A DNA stretch of 64,000 nt from Furcasterigmium furcatum. Taxonomy: Eukaryota; Ascomycota; Sordariomycetes; Glomerellales; Plectosphaerellaceae. The notes beneath the pieces were generated by a model. It saw only the letters and a program-made list of their open reading frames with translations, ran no database searches and was not told where the DNA came from. The stretch covers positions 1,033,088 to 1,097,087 of the forward strand of contig BCIA01000005.1 of the NCBI GenBank assembly GCA_001599815.1, in the 5' to 3' direction. Of this stretch, positions 44,715 to 53,913 are shown piece after piece (the first letter of the stretch is position 1; the number at the start of each line of letters is the position of its first letter). A program made the position numbers and the translations under genes.

Positions 44715-45195
44715 GGAGTCTGATGAGGGACGTGATATTGGGATGTGAACCTGTGAGGTGAAGAGAGAAAGGGGGATGCGAAGTTGTTCTACAGAACGTC
44801 CAAGGTGTATATATAGTCAACGAAAGCCATATCCTGATACTTTGTCCAGTTACCGTGATGAACTTGACTTCCCATGATCTTCGATTCAGCCTGGCCACGG
44901 GCGGGCTGCATTCTCTCGGGATGTGACTGTGGCTGCGGCTGAAGCCGACGGGAAGCACTCGTGATCCCCAGGCACCCAGTAGGCAACAGCGCCCTCGACA
45001 CGATGGCTTGACCACTCCCCTCAGCCGTCGGAGAAGCTAGTAGTGAGGTTGTATTGTGTCTGACCTCGAGTTACACGACTTGATGGGTGCCTCGATGCAC
45101 ATCATGCGCTCAGGGTGGTAGTGTTGTTCGATGCCGGGCCTGGGCCCATGGGAGGCTGATGTTGATCTTGTCGAAGTACCCAATCCCGTCATCTA
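44715..45195. other. Intergenic, upstream of the C25 protease
   Basis: No gene seen. It holds the TATATATA element at 44808-44815 and the 3' side of the SRPBCC gene. Confidence 0.4.
44808..44815 (-). promoter_or_regulatory. TATA element upstream of the C25 protease
   Basis: TATATATA, about 95-100 bp before the ATG at 44714. The sequence is palindromic, so the strand is assigned from the gene it precedes. Confidence 0.45.
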
Positions 45196-45247
45196 TCAAA
45201 ATGGACATTATGAAGTCTCAAAATGGACATTACGAAGTCTCAAAATG
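45196..45247. repeat. 22-bp tandem repeat overlapping a stop codon
   Basis: Two copies of a 22-bp unit (45196-45217 and 45218-45239, one mismatch) followed by the first 8 bases of a third. On the minus strand each unit reads through the last codons and stop of the SRPBCC gene, so the coding end and stop are duplicated head-to-tail in the 3' UTR. Confidence 0.8.
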
Positions 45248-45697
45248 AGCCTTCAACTCCTTCATGATCCTTCGAATCTCCGTGTCGAACTGACTGGTGA
45301 TGCTCCCTGAGAGCGGCCCAAAGATCCACGGCAAGGTCAGTGCGACCTCCCTCTGGACTTCGCTCTCCTCTTTCGCCATTTCGACGACCCTCATATCGAC
45401 AATGACGTCGATTTGCAGTCCTAGAAACTCAGGCCAAATCTTCAAGGGCTGGTGAAAGCGCACATGCCGAGTCGCTGCGTCCAGCGTGAGGACCTCGCCG
45501 TATCGCGTGCCGTCGGGGCTTCTCTCGACGTACTTGGTGCCGACCTTGATGGGATTGTCCGAGATCTCAGTCGTGCCCTTGAAGGCAGCTGACTGCGGGA
45601 GCCATTTGTCGTAGTTCGGAAGATCGATGATAAGCGCGAAGATGGCGTCGGGGTTGGCCGCGATTGTCGTTGAGACGCTGATTGTATGAGCACCCAT
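45230..45697 (-). CDS. SRPBCC-superfamily (polyketide-cyclase-like) protein
   Basis: Single-exon 155-aa START/Bet-v1-like fold. The N-terminal strand and first helices read VSTTIAANPDAIFALIIDL and PNYDKWLPQSAAF, the typical START-domain 'W..W.P' start. Later strands include TKYVERSPDGTRYGEVLTL, RHVRFHQPLKIWPEFL and VIVDMRVVEM. The long C-terminal helix that closes the pocket is ITSQFDTEIRRIMKELKAHF. The ATG at 45697 (CC ATG GGT) was chosen; the frame is open upstream for 85 codons but with unlike composition. Such proteins bind hydrophobic ligands; which one is unknown. Its stop codon lies in the 22-bp repeat. Divergent from the GH31 gene. Confidence 0.8.
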   Translation of the reverse strand: MGAHTISVSTTIAANPDAIFALIIDLPNYDKWLPQSAAFKGTTEISDNPIKVGTKYVERSPDGTRYGEVLTLDAATRHVRFHQPLKIWPEFLGLQIDVIVDMRVVEMAKEESEVQREVALTLPWIFGPLSGSITSQFDTEIRRIMKELKAHFETS

Positions 45698-46405
45698 GGC
45701 TATTCTGTTCTCCGCGTACAAAACCAACCCGGTCTTGTGAATGAATCTCAAGACAGTCTTGTCGAAATCTAACGGTGAGCAGGGAGATGGAAAAGGGGAA
45801 TATGACAGACACCACCGACCACCCTGATATCTGGTGCGGCTGAAGATGCGCCCGCTGAAGCTCACCGCGGGACCGGTAGCCGGATCCCGGCGGCCCCTAA
45901 ACCATAAATGCCTTCGACAGCAACTAAAGACGATCAGATGCCCCCAAGTCACTTGAGCATCTCTGAGACAAGGCCGTTCTTATGATCGAGATCATAAGAA
46001 CCGAAATTTGAGAAAATCCCCGGGGATTGATGGCTGCACCACGCCAAGCTCCTGGCCAGCTCCAGCGGCAATATTGGACGCCACGGCGGGGGAAGATCGG
46101 CGTGCCACAAGCCAAAGCGCTGGCGGCTTTCACCACGGGCTGCAGTCGAGGAGCGAGAATTCCACCGAGAATTCATGACTTCACCACTCCTCCTGGCCTA
46201 TCATTTGGCCTGATCAAGCTTCACTGCAGCTACCCCGCGACAAGATGGGAGGCTGGGCAAAACGGCGGCGGGAGGATCATCTCTTCAGGCCTATGCCACG
46301 ACATTTGTCTATTGCACGACAAAGAGACATAAATAATTAGGATTCCCAGCCCGAGATCACTCAGCTGTGGTCATTCCAAAGTCGTCGCCCGGCTCATCAA
46401 GCACA
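45698..46405. promoter_or_regulatory. Shared upstream region of the SRPBCC and GH31 genes
   Basis: About 0.7 kb between divergent starts. A TATA-like ACATAAATAATT lies at 46328-46339, 67-78 bp before the GH31 ATG. No gene inside. Confidence 0.4.
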
Positions 46406-48811
46406 ATGGACAGGTACAAGTTCTCGTCCAAGCCCGTCGCCGATGCGGCGGCCACGGTGAGCGGCTCCAACTACCGCTTCACCGTCCTCAGCGACCTTGT
46501 CCTCCGGTATGAATGGTCTCACGATGGCGTCTTCGAGGACCGAGCCTCGACCTTCGCCATCAATCGCCAATTCCCCGTGCCCAAATTTACTGTCAGCGAA
46601 ACTGACAACCAACTCATCATACGCACACCGTCACTCCAGCTCACCTACGACAAGAAGCGATTCAGCCCTCACGGACTCCATGTCAGCTTCACCAACAAGA
46701 TGACCCTCTGGGGTTCTGAATGGAGGTACGGCGGCCCGTCTGACAACACCAACCTGGGAGGCACCGCGAGGACGCTTGACGAGGTCAACGGCCGCTGCGA
46801 CATGGGCACCGGCATCCTCTCGAGATCAGGCTACGCCTCAATCGACGACAGCGAATCGATGCTTTTCGACGGCGACGGCTTCGTGGCCCCCCGCCGCGCC
46901 GGCGATCGCATCGATGGTTACCTCTTCTCCTACGGCCACAACTACAAGGGCGGGATGAAGGCCTATTTTTCCATCTCAGGAGGCCAACCTCAGCTGCCGC
47001 GCTGGGCTCTAGGAAATTGGTGGAGTCGGTATCATGCATACAGCGCCGAGGAGTATCTCCAGCTGATGGACGAGTTCGAAAACAAGTCCATCCCGCTGTC
47101 GGTTGCCGTCATTGACATGGATTGGCACCTCGTACACGACGACCGCGTCCCTCACACCGGCTGGACGGGCTACACCTGGGACAGGAAGCTGTTCCCCGAT
47201 CCCGAGGCGTTTGGCAAGGCGCTGCACGAGAAGAAGCTCAAGATCACCCTCAACGACCATCCTCATGCCGGCATCCATCACCACGAGGACTCATACGAGG
47301 AGATGGCCAAGTTTCTCGGCCGCGACACCACGGACAAGGCGCCCATCCTCTTTGAACCGACTTCGCCTCAGTTCATGGATGCATACCTCAACATACTCCA
47401 TCGCAAGTTGGAGGAAAACACATGCGACTTCTGGTGGATCGACTGGCAGCAGGGCGCCTACTCTTCCATCCCCGGCTTCGATCCCCTCTGGCTCCTAAAT
47501 CACTTCCATTTCCACGACAATGCCCTCCAGAGCAAGAAGCCCAACAACGCTCTCATCTTCTCCCGCTACGGCGGGCCGGGCAGCCACCGCTACCCGGTCG
47601 GCTTCTCGGGAGACTCCGTCTCGACCTGGGAGTCCCTCCAGTTCCAGCCCGAATTCACCGCCACGGCATCCAACATCGGCTACGGATGGTGGAGCCACGA
47701 CATCGGCGGCCACTACGGCGGCTCCCGCGACGACGAGCTGGCAACCCGTTGGCTCCAGCTCGGCGTCTTCTCGCCCATCATGCGCCTCCACTCCTCCAAC
47801 AGCCCCTGGTCCTCCAAAGAGCCGTGGCTCTTCAGGGAAGAGCACGAGAAGGTCATGGCGCGCTACATGCAGCTGCGGCACAGGCTCGTCCCTTACATCT
47901 ACAGCATGAACGTCTCCGGCGCGGCAGAGCACGAGCCCCTCGTCCAGCCTCTGTACTGGACCTTCCCCGAGCGGGAGGAGGCGTACCGGAAGCCGAACGA
48001 GTACTATTTCGGCAGGTCCCTCGTCGTGGCGCCCATCGTCCAGCCCAGAGACAAGAGGACGAACCATGCATCGGTCGACGTATGGGTTCCTCCTCAGCGC
48101 CATGTCGACATCTCCACCGGGGCAGTGTACGACGGCGATCGGGAGATCAGGATGTACCGACCCCTGGAGCAGATCCCCATGCTCGCAGCCGAGGGCAGCA
48201 TCATCCCCCTGGACGGGAATCTCACGCCGGGAAACGGGTGCAGCAACCCCGATGAATATGTCGTCTCCATCGTTGTCGGGCGGGACGGCGAGTGCACCAT
48301 CTTCGAAGACCCTAACGACGACCCATCCCACGATGCTTCCGTCAGAAGCTCGCGCCAGATGAAGGTCAAATTCGACCAGGCCTCCGGCAGGCTGGAGACG
48401 AGTGCTCACCGAGGCAGCTGGACATTCAGGTTCCTCGCTCTCACGGAGGTGCCGCCTCAGCTCTCGGCATTTGTCAACGACAGCGAGATCAAACCAGAGG
48501 TCTACCTCGATACATATCCCGCAAGCTCCTGTCTCCGGGTCGTCATTCCTGGGACCGTGGGCGGGGATGCCACGATCGTCGTCGACCTCGGCCCCGAGCC
48601 CCAACTCGGCGTGATTGACTGGACCAAACACGTGGAGAATATTCTGTTGGACTATCAGATTGACTACCATGTCAAGGATCAGCTCTGGGCTATCTGGCAA
48701 GCGAAGCAGCCGGTGTCTAGCAAGGTTGGTAGGATCTTGGCTCTCGGCCTTGATGAGGCCGTGACCGGGCCCATCTTGGAGCTCATGTTGGCGGACAGTC
48801 GGCAGGAGTGA
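46406..48811 (+). CDS. Glycoside hydrolase family 31 (alpha-glucosidase-like)
   Basis: Retaining alpha-glycosidase of 801 aa in one exon. The ATG at 46406 was chosen because the frame upstream offers only GTG. Order: an N-terminal beta-sandwich (YRFTVLSDLVLRYEWSHDG, GLHVSFTNKMTLWGSEWRYG); the (beta/alpha)8 barrel starting QLPRWALGNWWSRYHAYS; the strand SVAVIDMDWHLV; the nucleophile Asp346 in DFWWIDWQQGAYS; the acid/base Asp403 in YPVGFSGDSVSTWESL; then GWWSHDIGGHYGG and VFSPIMRLHSSNS; and C-terminal beta-domains. The WWxDWQQG form of the nucleophile motif marks a GH31 subgroup distinct from classical WxDMNE maltases. No signal peptide, so intracellular. Substrate not determinable from sequence alone. 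Confidence 0.9.
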   Translation: MDRYKFSSKPVADAAATVSGSNYRFTVLSDLVLRYEWSHDGVFEDRASTFAINRQFPVPKFTVSETDNQLIIRTPSLQLTYDKKRFSPHGLHVSFTNKMTLWGSEWRYGGPSDNTNLGGTARTLDEVNGRCDMGTGILSRSGYASIDDSESMLFDGDGFVAPRRAGDRIDGYLFSYGHNYKGGMKAYFSISGGQPQLPRWALGNWWSRYHAYSAEEYLQLMDEFENKSIPLSVAVIDMDWHLVHDDRVPHTGWTGYTWDRKLFPDPEAFGKALHEKKLKITLNDHPHAGIHHHEDSYEEMAKFLGRDTTDKAPILFEPTSPQFMDAYLNILHRKLEENTCDFWWIDWQQGAYSSIPGFDPLWLLNHFHFHDNALQSKKPNNALIFSRYGGPGSHRYPVGFSGDSVSTWESLQFQPEFTATASNIGYGWWSHDIGGHYGGSRDDELATRWLQLGVFSPIMRLHSSNSPWSSKEPWLFREEHEKVMARYMQLRHRLVPYIYSMNVSGAAEHEPLVQPLYWTFPEREEAYRKPNEYYFGRSLVVAPIVQPRDKRTNHASVDVWVPPQRHVDISTGAVYDGDREIRMYRPLEQIPMLAAEGSIIPLDGNLTPGNGCSNPDEYVVSIVVGRDGECTIFEDPNDDPSHDASVRSSRQMKVKFDQASGRLETSAHRGSWTFRFLALTEVPPQLSAFVNDSEIKPEVYLDTYPASSCLRVVIPGTVGGDATIVVDLGPEPQLGVIDWTKHVENILLDYQIDYHVKDQLWAIWQAKQPVSSKVGRILALGLDEAVTGPILELMLADSRQE

Positions 48812-48968
48812 ACATCACACGGCATCACAGACGTTACTTGCGAGACGGAATGCTAGAACTTTGTAGCTAGAGCCAAGCACCCACGCTACAAGCCTTTCAA
48901 TTATAGATCACAGTCAAGCTGCATCAGATTCATCTACGACGATGTGCTGTCCCACCCGAGCCCATCGC

Positions 48969-51064
48969 TCAGTAGTCCTCACAGACATCATCAGACTCAG
49001 TCGGCTCAGGAGCAGCAGAAGAGCTAGTAGTCGGCTCCGGCACCTCAGAGGAGGTGGTCGTGGTGCCAGTAGGCGTAGGCAGGCACGAGCAAGCCGAGCT
49101 GACCCTCGAGATGACGTTCTCCTGGCACGCCTTGTTCGCATACTCGGGGACCTCCGTGACGTTCGCGTAGTTCCCGCCGAGGAAGCCGCCGCAGAACTCC
49201 TGGGACTCCTCGAGCCGGCCCTCGATGCTGTTGGCGCGCAGGGCGCGGAGGCAGTTGTCCGCGTTGCAGCTCTTGGGCTTGCACTTGGGGCGGTTGGTGA
49301 CCTTGACGAGGTAGCCGCCGCGCTCGAAGGTGTTGACGAAGACGTAGCCGGACTTGAAGTTCGCGTAGGACGCCCAGCTGCCGGAGAAGACGGGGTCGCC
49401 GCCGCCGGGGGCGCTGTCGTCGTCGGGGAGCACGTCGAAGTAGGCGACCTCGCAGACGGAATCGCCAGTGGGGTCCTCGGGGATGGAGGAGACGTCGTAG
49501 ATACGCAGGCCGGCGCCGTAGTTGGACTGGTACAGGAGCTTGTCGTAGGGGTTGATGTACTGGTTGTGGTCGATGGCACGGACGGTGCCCTTGAAGAGGC
49601 CGGTGTTCTTGGGCTTCTCCAGGTCGCTGATGTCCCAGATGTAGGTTACGGGGTAGCCATCGACGGCGGGCTCCGTCTGGTTGACCTCGTCATACCTAGC
49701 CAGGTATTAGCATGGCACCCATGGCGTATTGAGGATAGTCACTTACTCGTCATCCATGACGATGAACTGCTGCCAGTCCTCGTCGAGGACGACACCCTGG
49801 TGGGTGTACTGGTAGCCGACATATGACGTGACGGAGATGATGGACGAGTTGGCCTTGTTAGTGACATCGTAGCTATGATTGATCAGCGTACTGCATCATG
49901 AGTTTACACACGAAGAAGTAACGAACATAGTCAAGGTGTCCTCGTTGTAGCCGTAGCAGATATCACGGCCCAGGTAACGGGAATCGGGTCCACGGCTAGC
50001 AAAGTCAGCTATACTCATTCTCCATGTCAGGACAGTGACGCTCACTAAATAAGGCATTGGGCCTGGGATTGGTTAGCGATCTATTCTCAATCATGTAGGA
50101 GGGTACGGTCCACGTACATCATGAACGTAGCCATCGTCCTTGTTGCATCCGGTACGGACGGGGTTCGAGGGGTCGGTGAGATCGAAGAAGTAGAGGCCGC
50201 CGAGACAGTCGACATCTCTGGGACGGACACCAACGGAGATACCATAGCCAACCTCCTCGTTCACCACGACGTTGTGGGAGCTGCCAATGGGCAGGTCGTT
50301 GAAGTGGCCGGTCAGGTCCTCGTCGTTGCTGAAGGTCTTGGGAGCGTCCTCGGGATCGATGTCCAGAAGCTAGGATGGTGGGTTAGCTCTTGATCTCCTC
50401 GACCCGATGGTGATGCACTGACCTTGCGCATGTCGAAGATCTGGACACCATGGCCCTCAAGCTCGGATCCGATGAGCATGTAGTTCCTGTAGGAACGGAT
50501 CTCCTTCCACAGCGAGCGAGGGGCATTAGGCGCGTAGCTGGGCAGGTAACCGACGACGAAAAGCTTTCCCTCAGGAAGAATTTCGACCAGAGACGTGCCA
50601 TCGAACTGACCAACAGCGACGAACTCTCGGCCAGAGTCGGGGTCCGTCCAACCCCAGGTCGTGGAGCCGGTACGACCGTCGGCATTGGCGGTCGGGCCGC
50701 CGAGCTCGGCGTGGTTGATGAAATCGTACAGGTCCACGTTCTTGCAGCGGAAGCTCTGGCGAGGATCACCGGGGACGGCGTCGGCCTTGCCGTTGATACA
50801 CTTGGTGTAGTTCAGGCGAGGCCACTGCGAGGAGTCGAGCAGACCGGCCTCGCGCTCGGCCTCCCAGTGGGCCAGCTTCTTGCCGATGAGGGTCTCGTGA
50901 ACGACTCCACTGTCGTAGAGCTCTTTGGGATGTCAGTTTGATGTGTTCATCGACAGGAGGTGGGTGAACTCACCGGAGGCCCTGGCGGTGTCCTTGGGGA
51001 GCTCCTTCGCCATGACGGCGGTGGCAGCGGTCAGAGCCGCGCCAGCGAGAGTGCTGTAACGCAT
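48969..51064 (-). CDS. Secreted LVIVD-repeat (choice-of-anchor B type) protein
   Basis: Seven exons (51064-50974, 50922-50423, 50369-50118, 50062-50046, 49995-49927, 49872-49747, 49695-48969) give 593 aa; exon 4 is only 17 nt. The signal peptide MRYSTLAGAALTAATAVMA is encoded in exon 1. The body is a beta-propeller of LVIVD-type blades: REFVAVGQFDGTSLVEIL, NYMLIGSELEGHGVQIFD, SSHNVVVNEEVGYGISVG, GLYFFDLTDPSNPVR, YTHQGVVLDEDWQQFIVMDD, VTYIWDISDLEKPKNTG, NPYDKLLYQSNYGAGLRIYD. A Cys cluster (CKPKSCNADNCLRALRAN; CQENVISRVSSACSCLP) and a Ser/Thr/Pro tail end the protein. Fungal relatives are often labelled 'regulatory P domain-containing'. Extracellular; function unknown. Confidence 0.85.
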
Positions 51065-53913
51065 GCCAAAGAATGTTACTTGATTCGACCTGGGAAAACT
51101 TCAGGGAGCTAGCTCAACGATTCACGGGCTGTGGGTGGCTTGAGGCTGAAGCAACAGAGCAGCTGGTCGAGCGGGATCTGCGCCGGGTGGAGGAAGCATG
51201 TTTATGATCTCTATCCATTGCGATTGCGTGATGCTCCCGGAGCTCCTGAACGGAAACACTGCAAGCACCAAGCAGGAACTCGTTCGATTCTCATTCGAAT
51301 TTCCTCATCCTGGTCAAGTCGTGGCGACGGATATCCGCAGGCACGGCAGGGCATGGACCTGCTGGACTAACAAGACCGCCGCAAGGTCTGCTTGGAGCAT
51401 GTTACCGAGCCATGTACGCAATAAAACCACCCGCCATGAGGCTGTAGGCAAACTTGATGACCTTGATGAACAACGTGGATCTGATACCGAGAATGGAAGG
51501 ACAATAAGACCTTGGCGAGCTCGACATCCTGATGCAATTGACGAATGGGGCGACGCTGACATCTCAGTGATCAACAGCCGGAACACGCCCCGCAAGCCGC
51601 TTCGCCAGGGCACCCGAGCTGGTGGCCAAGCCGCTGAGCCCCTGAGCGCTAGCGTCCAAAGGGGAAGGTGATGGCGGGAGAACCAACGTCGGTGAAGCTT
51701 TTCCGCTGACACGAGTCTGTGCCCGGTAGCTCGTCATCTATTCCCCGTATGGACTCATTCTCAGGCTCATCTCAGGTTGGTTGAAAAGGGCACCGAAGAG
51801 TTCACCTCTTGGCATTTGTCAAGTGCTGGTCTTGCGGATGAACTGGAGCTGAATGACATTTCACATGGCAAAGGGCCGTCAGCCAATTGGCCTGCTGGCC
51901 TTCGATTTGGGCCATCAGTCATTCAGGGATTGCACCCTCTCTGAACGACGCTCCTGGGCCTTACTAATTCTGTTGACCTTGACGTGAGAAAGTCGCGCTC
52001 GATGTTTCCTGAGACTCTGATGGTCCCTGAGAAAGCGGGACATTGAACTCGCCGTATGCGGGTGTCTCATGAGTACGTATCCATGGATGAAGCATGGGCT
52101 GCGGAGGAGAACACACCAACACTTTCGACCTCAGATTCACAGTTTTAATAGTTCAGCTACCATTTTCGACGGGAGCCACTTCGTTCAACGAATGTATTAG
52201 AGAATGATATACAACGAGTTTGCCCAAGCATCGACCTAAGCGCACCTTTTCTAGCTAACGGGGATGAAGGTGTGCAACTATCCCTGCCTACATGTACCAA
52301 TTGTAAATTACGGCAGGGCAAAATCGAAAGGGAGCCAGACGGCCGCAGTCCTGACTCAGGCTTCATGTTCAATCTGCAGATGATTTCTTTGAGATATTGA
52401 ATCATAGTAAGTCAAAGTATCGGCCAATAAGCAATAAGATGCATTTTCTGATGCAAGTGTCGAAAGGCTCATCGTCGGCAGAGAGCCTAGCCTTATGAAC
52501 CACACCCGGACAGAATCATCGGATATACTTTGTCTGGATTGGGATGGTCAGAAGAGAAACACTACGATGTTACCTAGCTATCTACGCGTACTACTTGACT
52601 TGTTGTGTCTGACTCAAAGATTCGGCTAGCAGCAGACTGGCAGGTATCGAGGGAGTCCAAATCTGATATCAAGTCCAGGAACGCAAACTACCACGACAAG
52701 ACCGGTGTTGCAGCTGGTAAGATCTAGGAAGAAAGAGAGGGAGCCTGACGTCGCACGTGAATAGAGAGTCTCTCCGGAAATTGAGTAGTAGCCTCAAGCC
52801 ATATTGCGGTGCTGTTTAACTTCTGAAATTTGGACATTCCGCCACGCCCAAACACGGAAACACACGGCGGCAAACACCGCCCGGTCAAGCTGCTAGGCCC
52901 TCATCACATCATGTATCATCTTGACACATACCTCACCTCTTTGTTCCCGGATTGCGAGATGATCGCGAGCTATGGAGCAAGCTCATTCCCTCGTTTTAAG
53001 TCTGGGAACTGATGCATCGCTGTGGAACTTTCCTCGACGCTTCTCAATCCAACAACGTCCGAGATTAACGACATCAACCACACACGCCCGGAAGTAGCGG
53101 CTGGAGGCTAGCAAGGTCACAATGCATCGTCGTCCCGCGCTGATCCAGTATCCAACGCAATCGAGGCAGAACTTGGTTAGGGCGTGGACTAGAAGTGCAT
53201 CGTGTCCTTGCAGTAACGTAATATGATAATCAGGCTGTATCTTGTGTCCAATGGACACTCTTCGAGGATGGAATTTGATGAGGAAGTGGCCTTGAACTGT
53301 ATCTCACGTCCATACTGGTAAGTCACTTGAGGTGGCGTCCAATCAGCTTGCTCCGAGAGTATATCTCCAACAATCTTTAGACTCGAATTGCATGTAGTTA
53401 GGCATTGGCCAATGAAACTCCCGCTGGGCTGCTTAGTAGTTACCCATGTCACAATTGCACTTCCCGAGACGTTGTCCACCGTAGTCTATGCCTGTGCCTT
53501 TGCCTCTGGTCGAATCATTCTGACTAGAGCTATCCTAACCCCAAGTCGGACCATCTCCATCACATTCCGGCATATATCTCACGCGTCCTCACACAAGGCT
53601 GCCGCCAGCCCACAATATGACTTCCAATATCGAGCCGAAGGTCTCCCATTTTGCGTGAGAGGCCATATAGGAAGTGGTTCCCTGTCATTCCCCGCGTGCC
53701 TTCCCTTACGTTCATTGTAGTATTTCCCAGAGCTCTGCGCCCAGCAGTCGGCCCCTGGGTTAGTCGAAGACGTCAATTCGCTGCTGCGGGGGAAGACTTG
53801 CTATGAGTTGCACATGCTAGGCTCAACTAATACGAGATCGTAATGAATGTGCTTCCTGTAATCGCAACGAAAGAATATGGAGTAATGTGCCAAAGCACGT
53901 CCGTGACACTCTT
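51065..53913. other. Long gene-poor stretch
   Basis: 2.8 kb without a supportable gene. Frames are short, lack ATG starts (for example 53189-53479 minus opens with GTG) or have random composition. The interval from 52.1 to 53.9 kb is more AT-rich than its surroundings, which may indicate decayed repeats, but no transposase or reverse-transcriptase motif was seen. Confidence 0.45.

Noticed and set aside
47495..48700. 401-codon open frame antisense to the GH31 gene
   Set aside because: Same codon-bias artefact; no domain features, while the sense strand is an unmistakable glycosidase.
53189..53479. 96-codon minus-strand frame with protein-like composition
   Set aside because: It opens with GTG, ends without a partner exon and matches no family I know.
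51065..53913. Possible transposon in the gene-poor gap
   Set aside because: I looked for transposase DDE, reverse transcriptase and terminal inverted repeats by eye and saw none; a repeat search against the genome would be needed.
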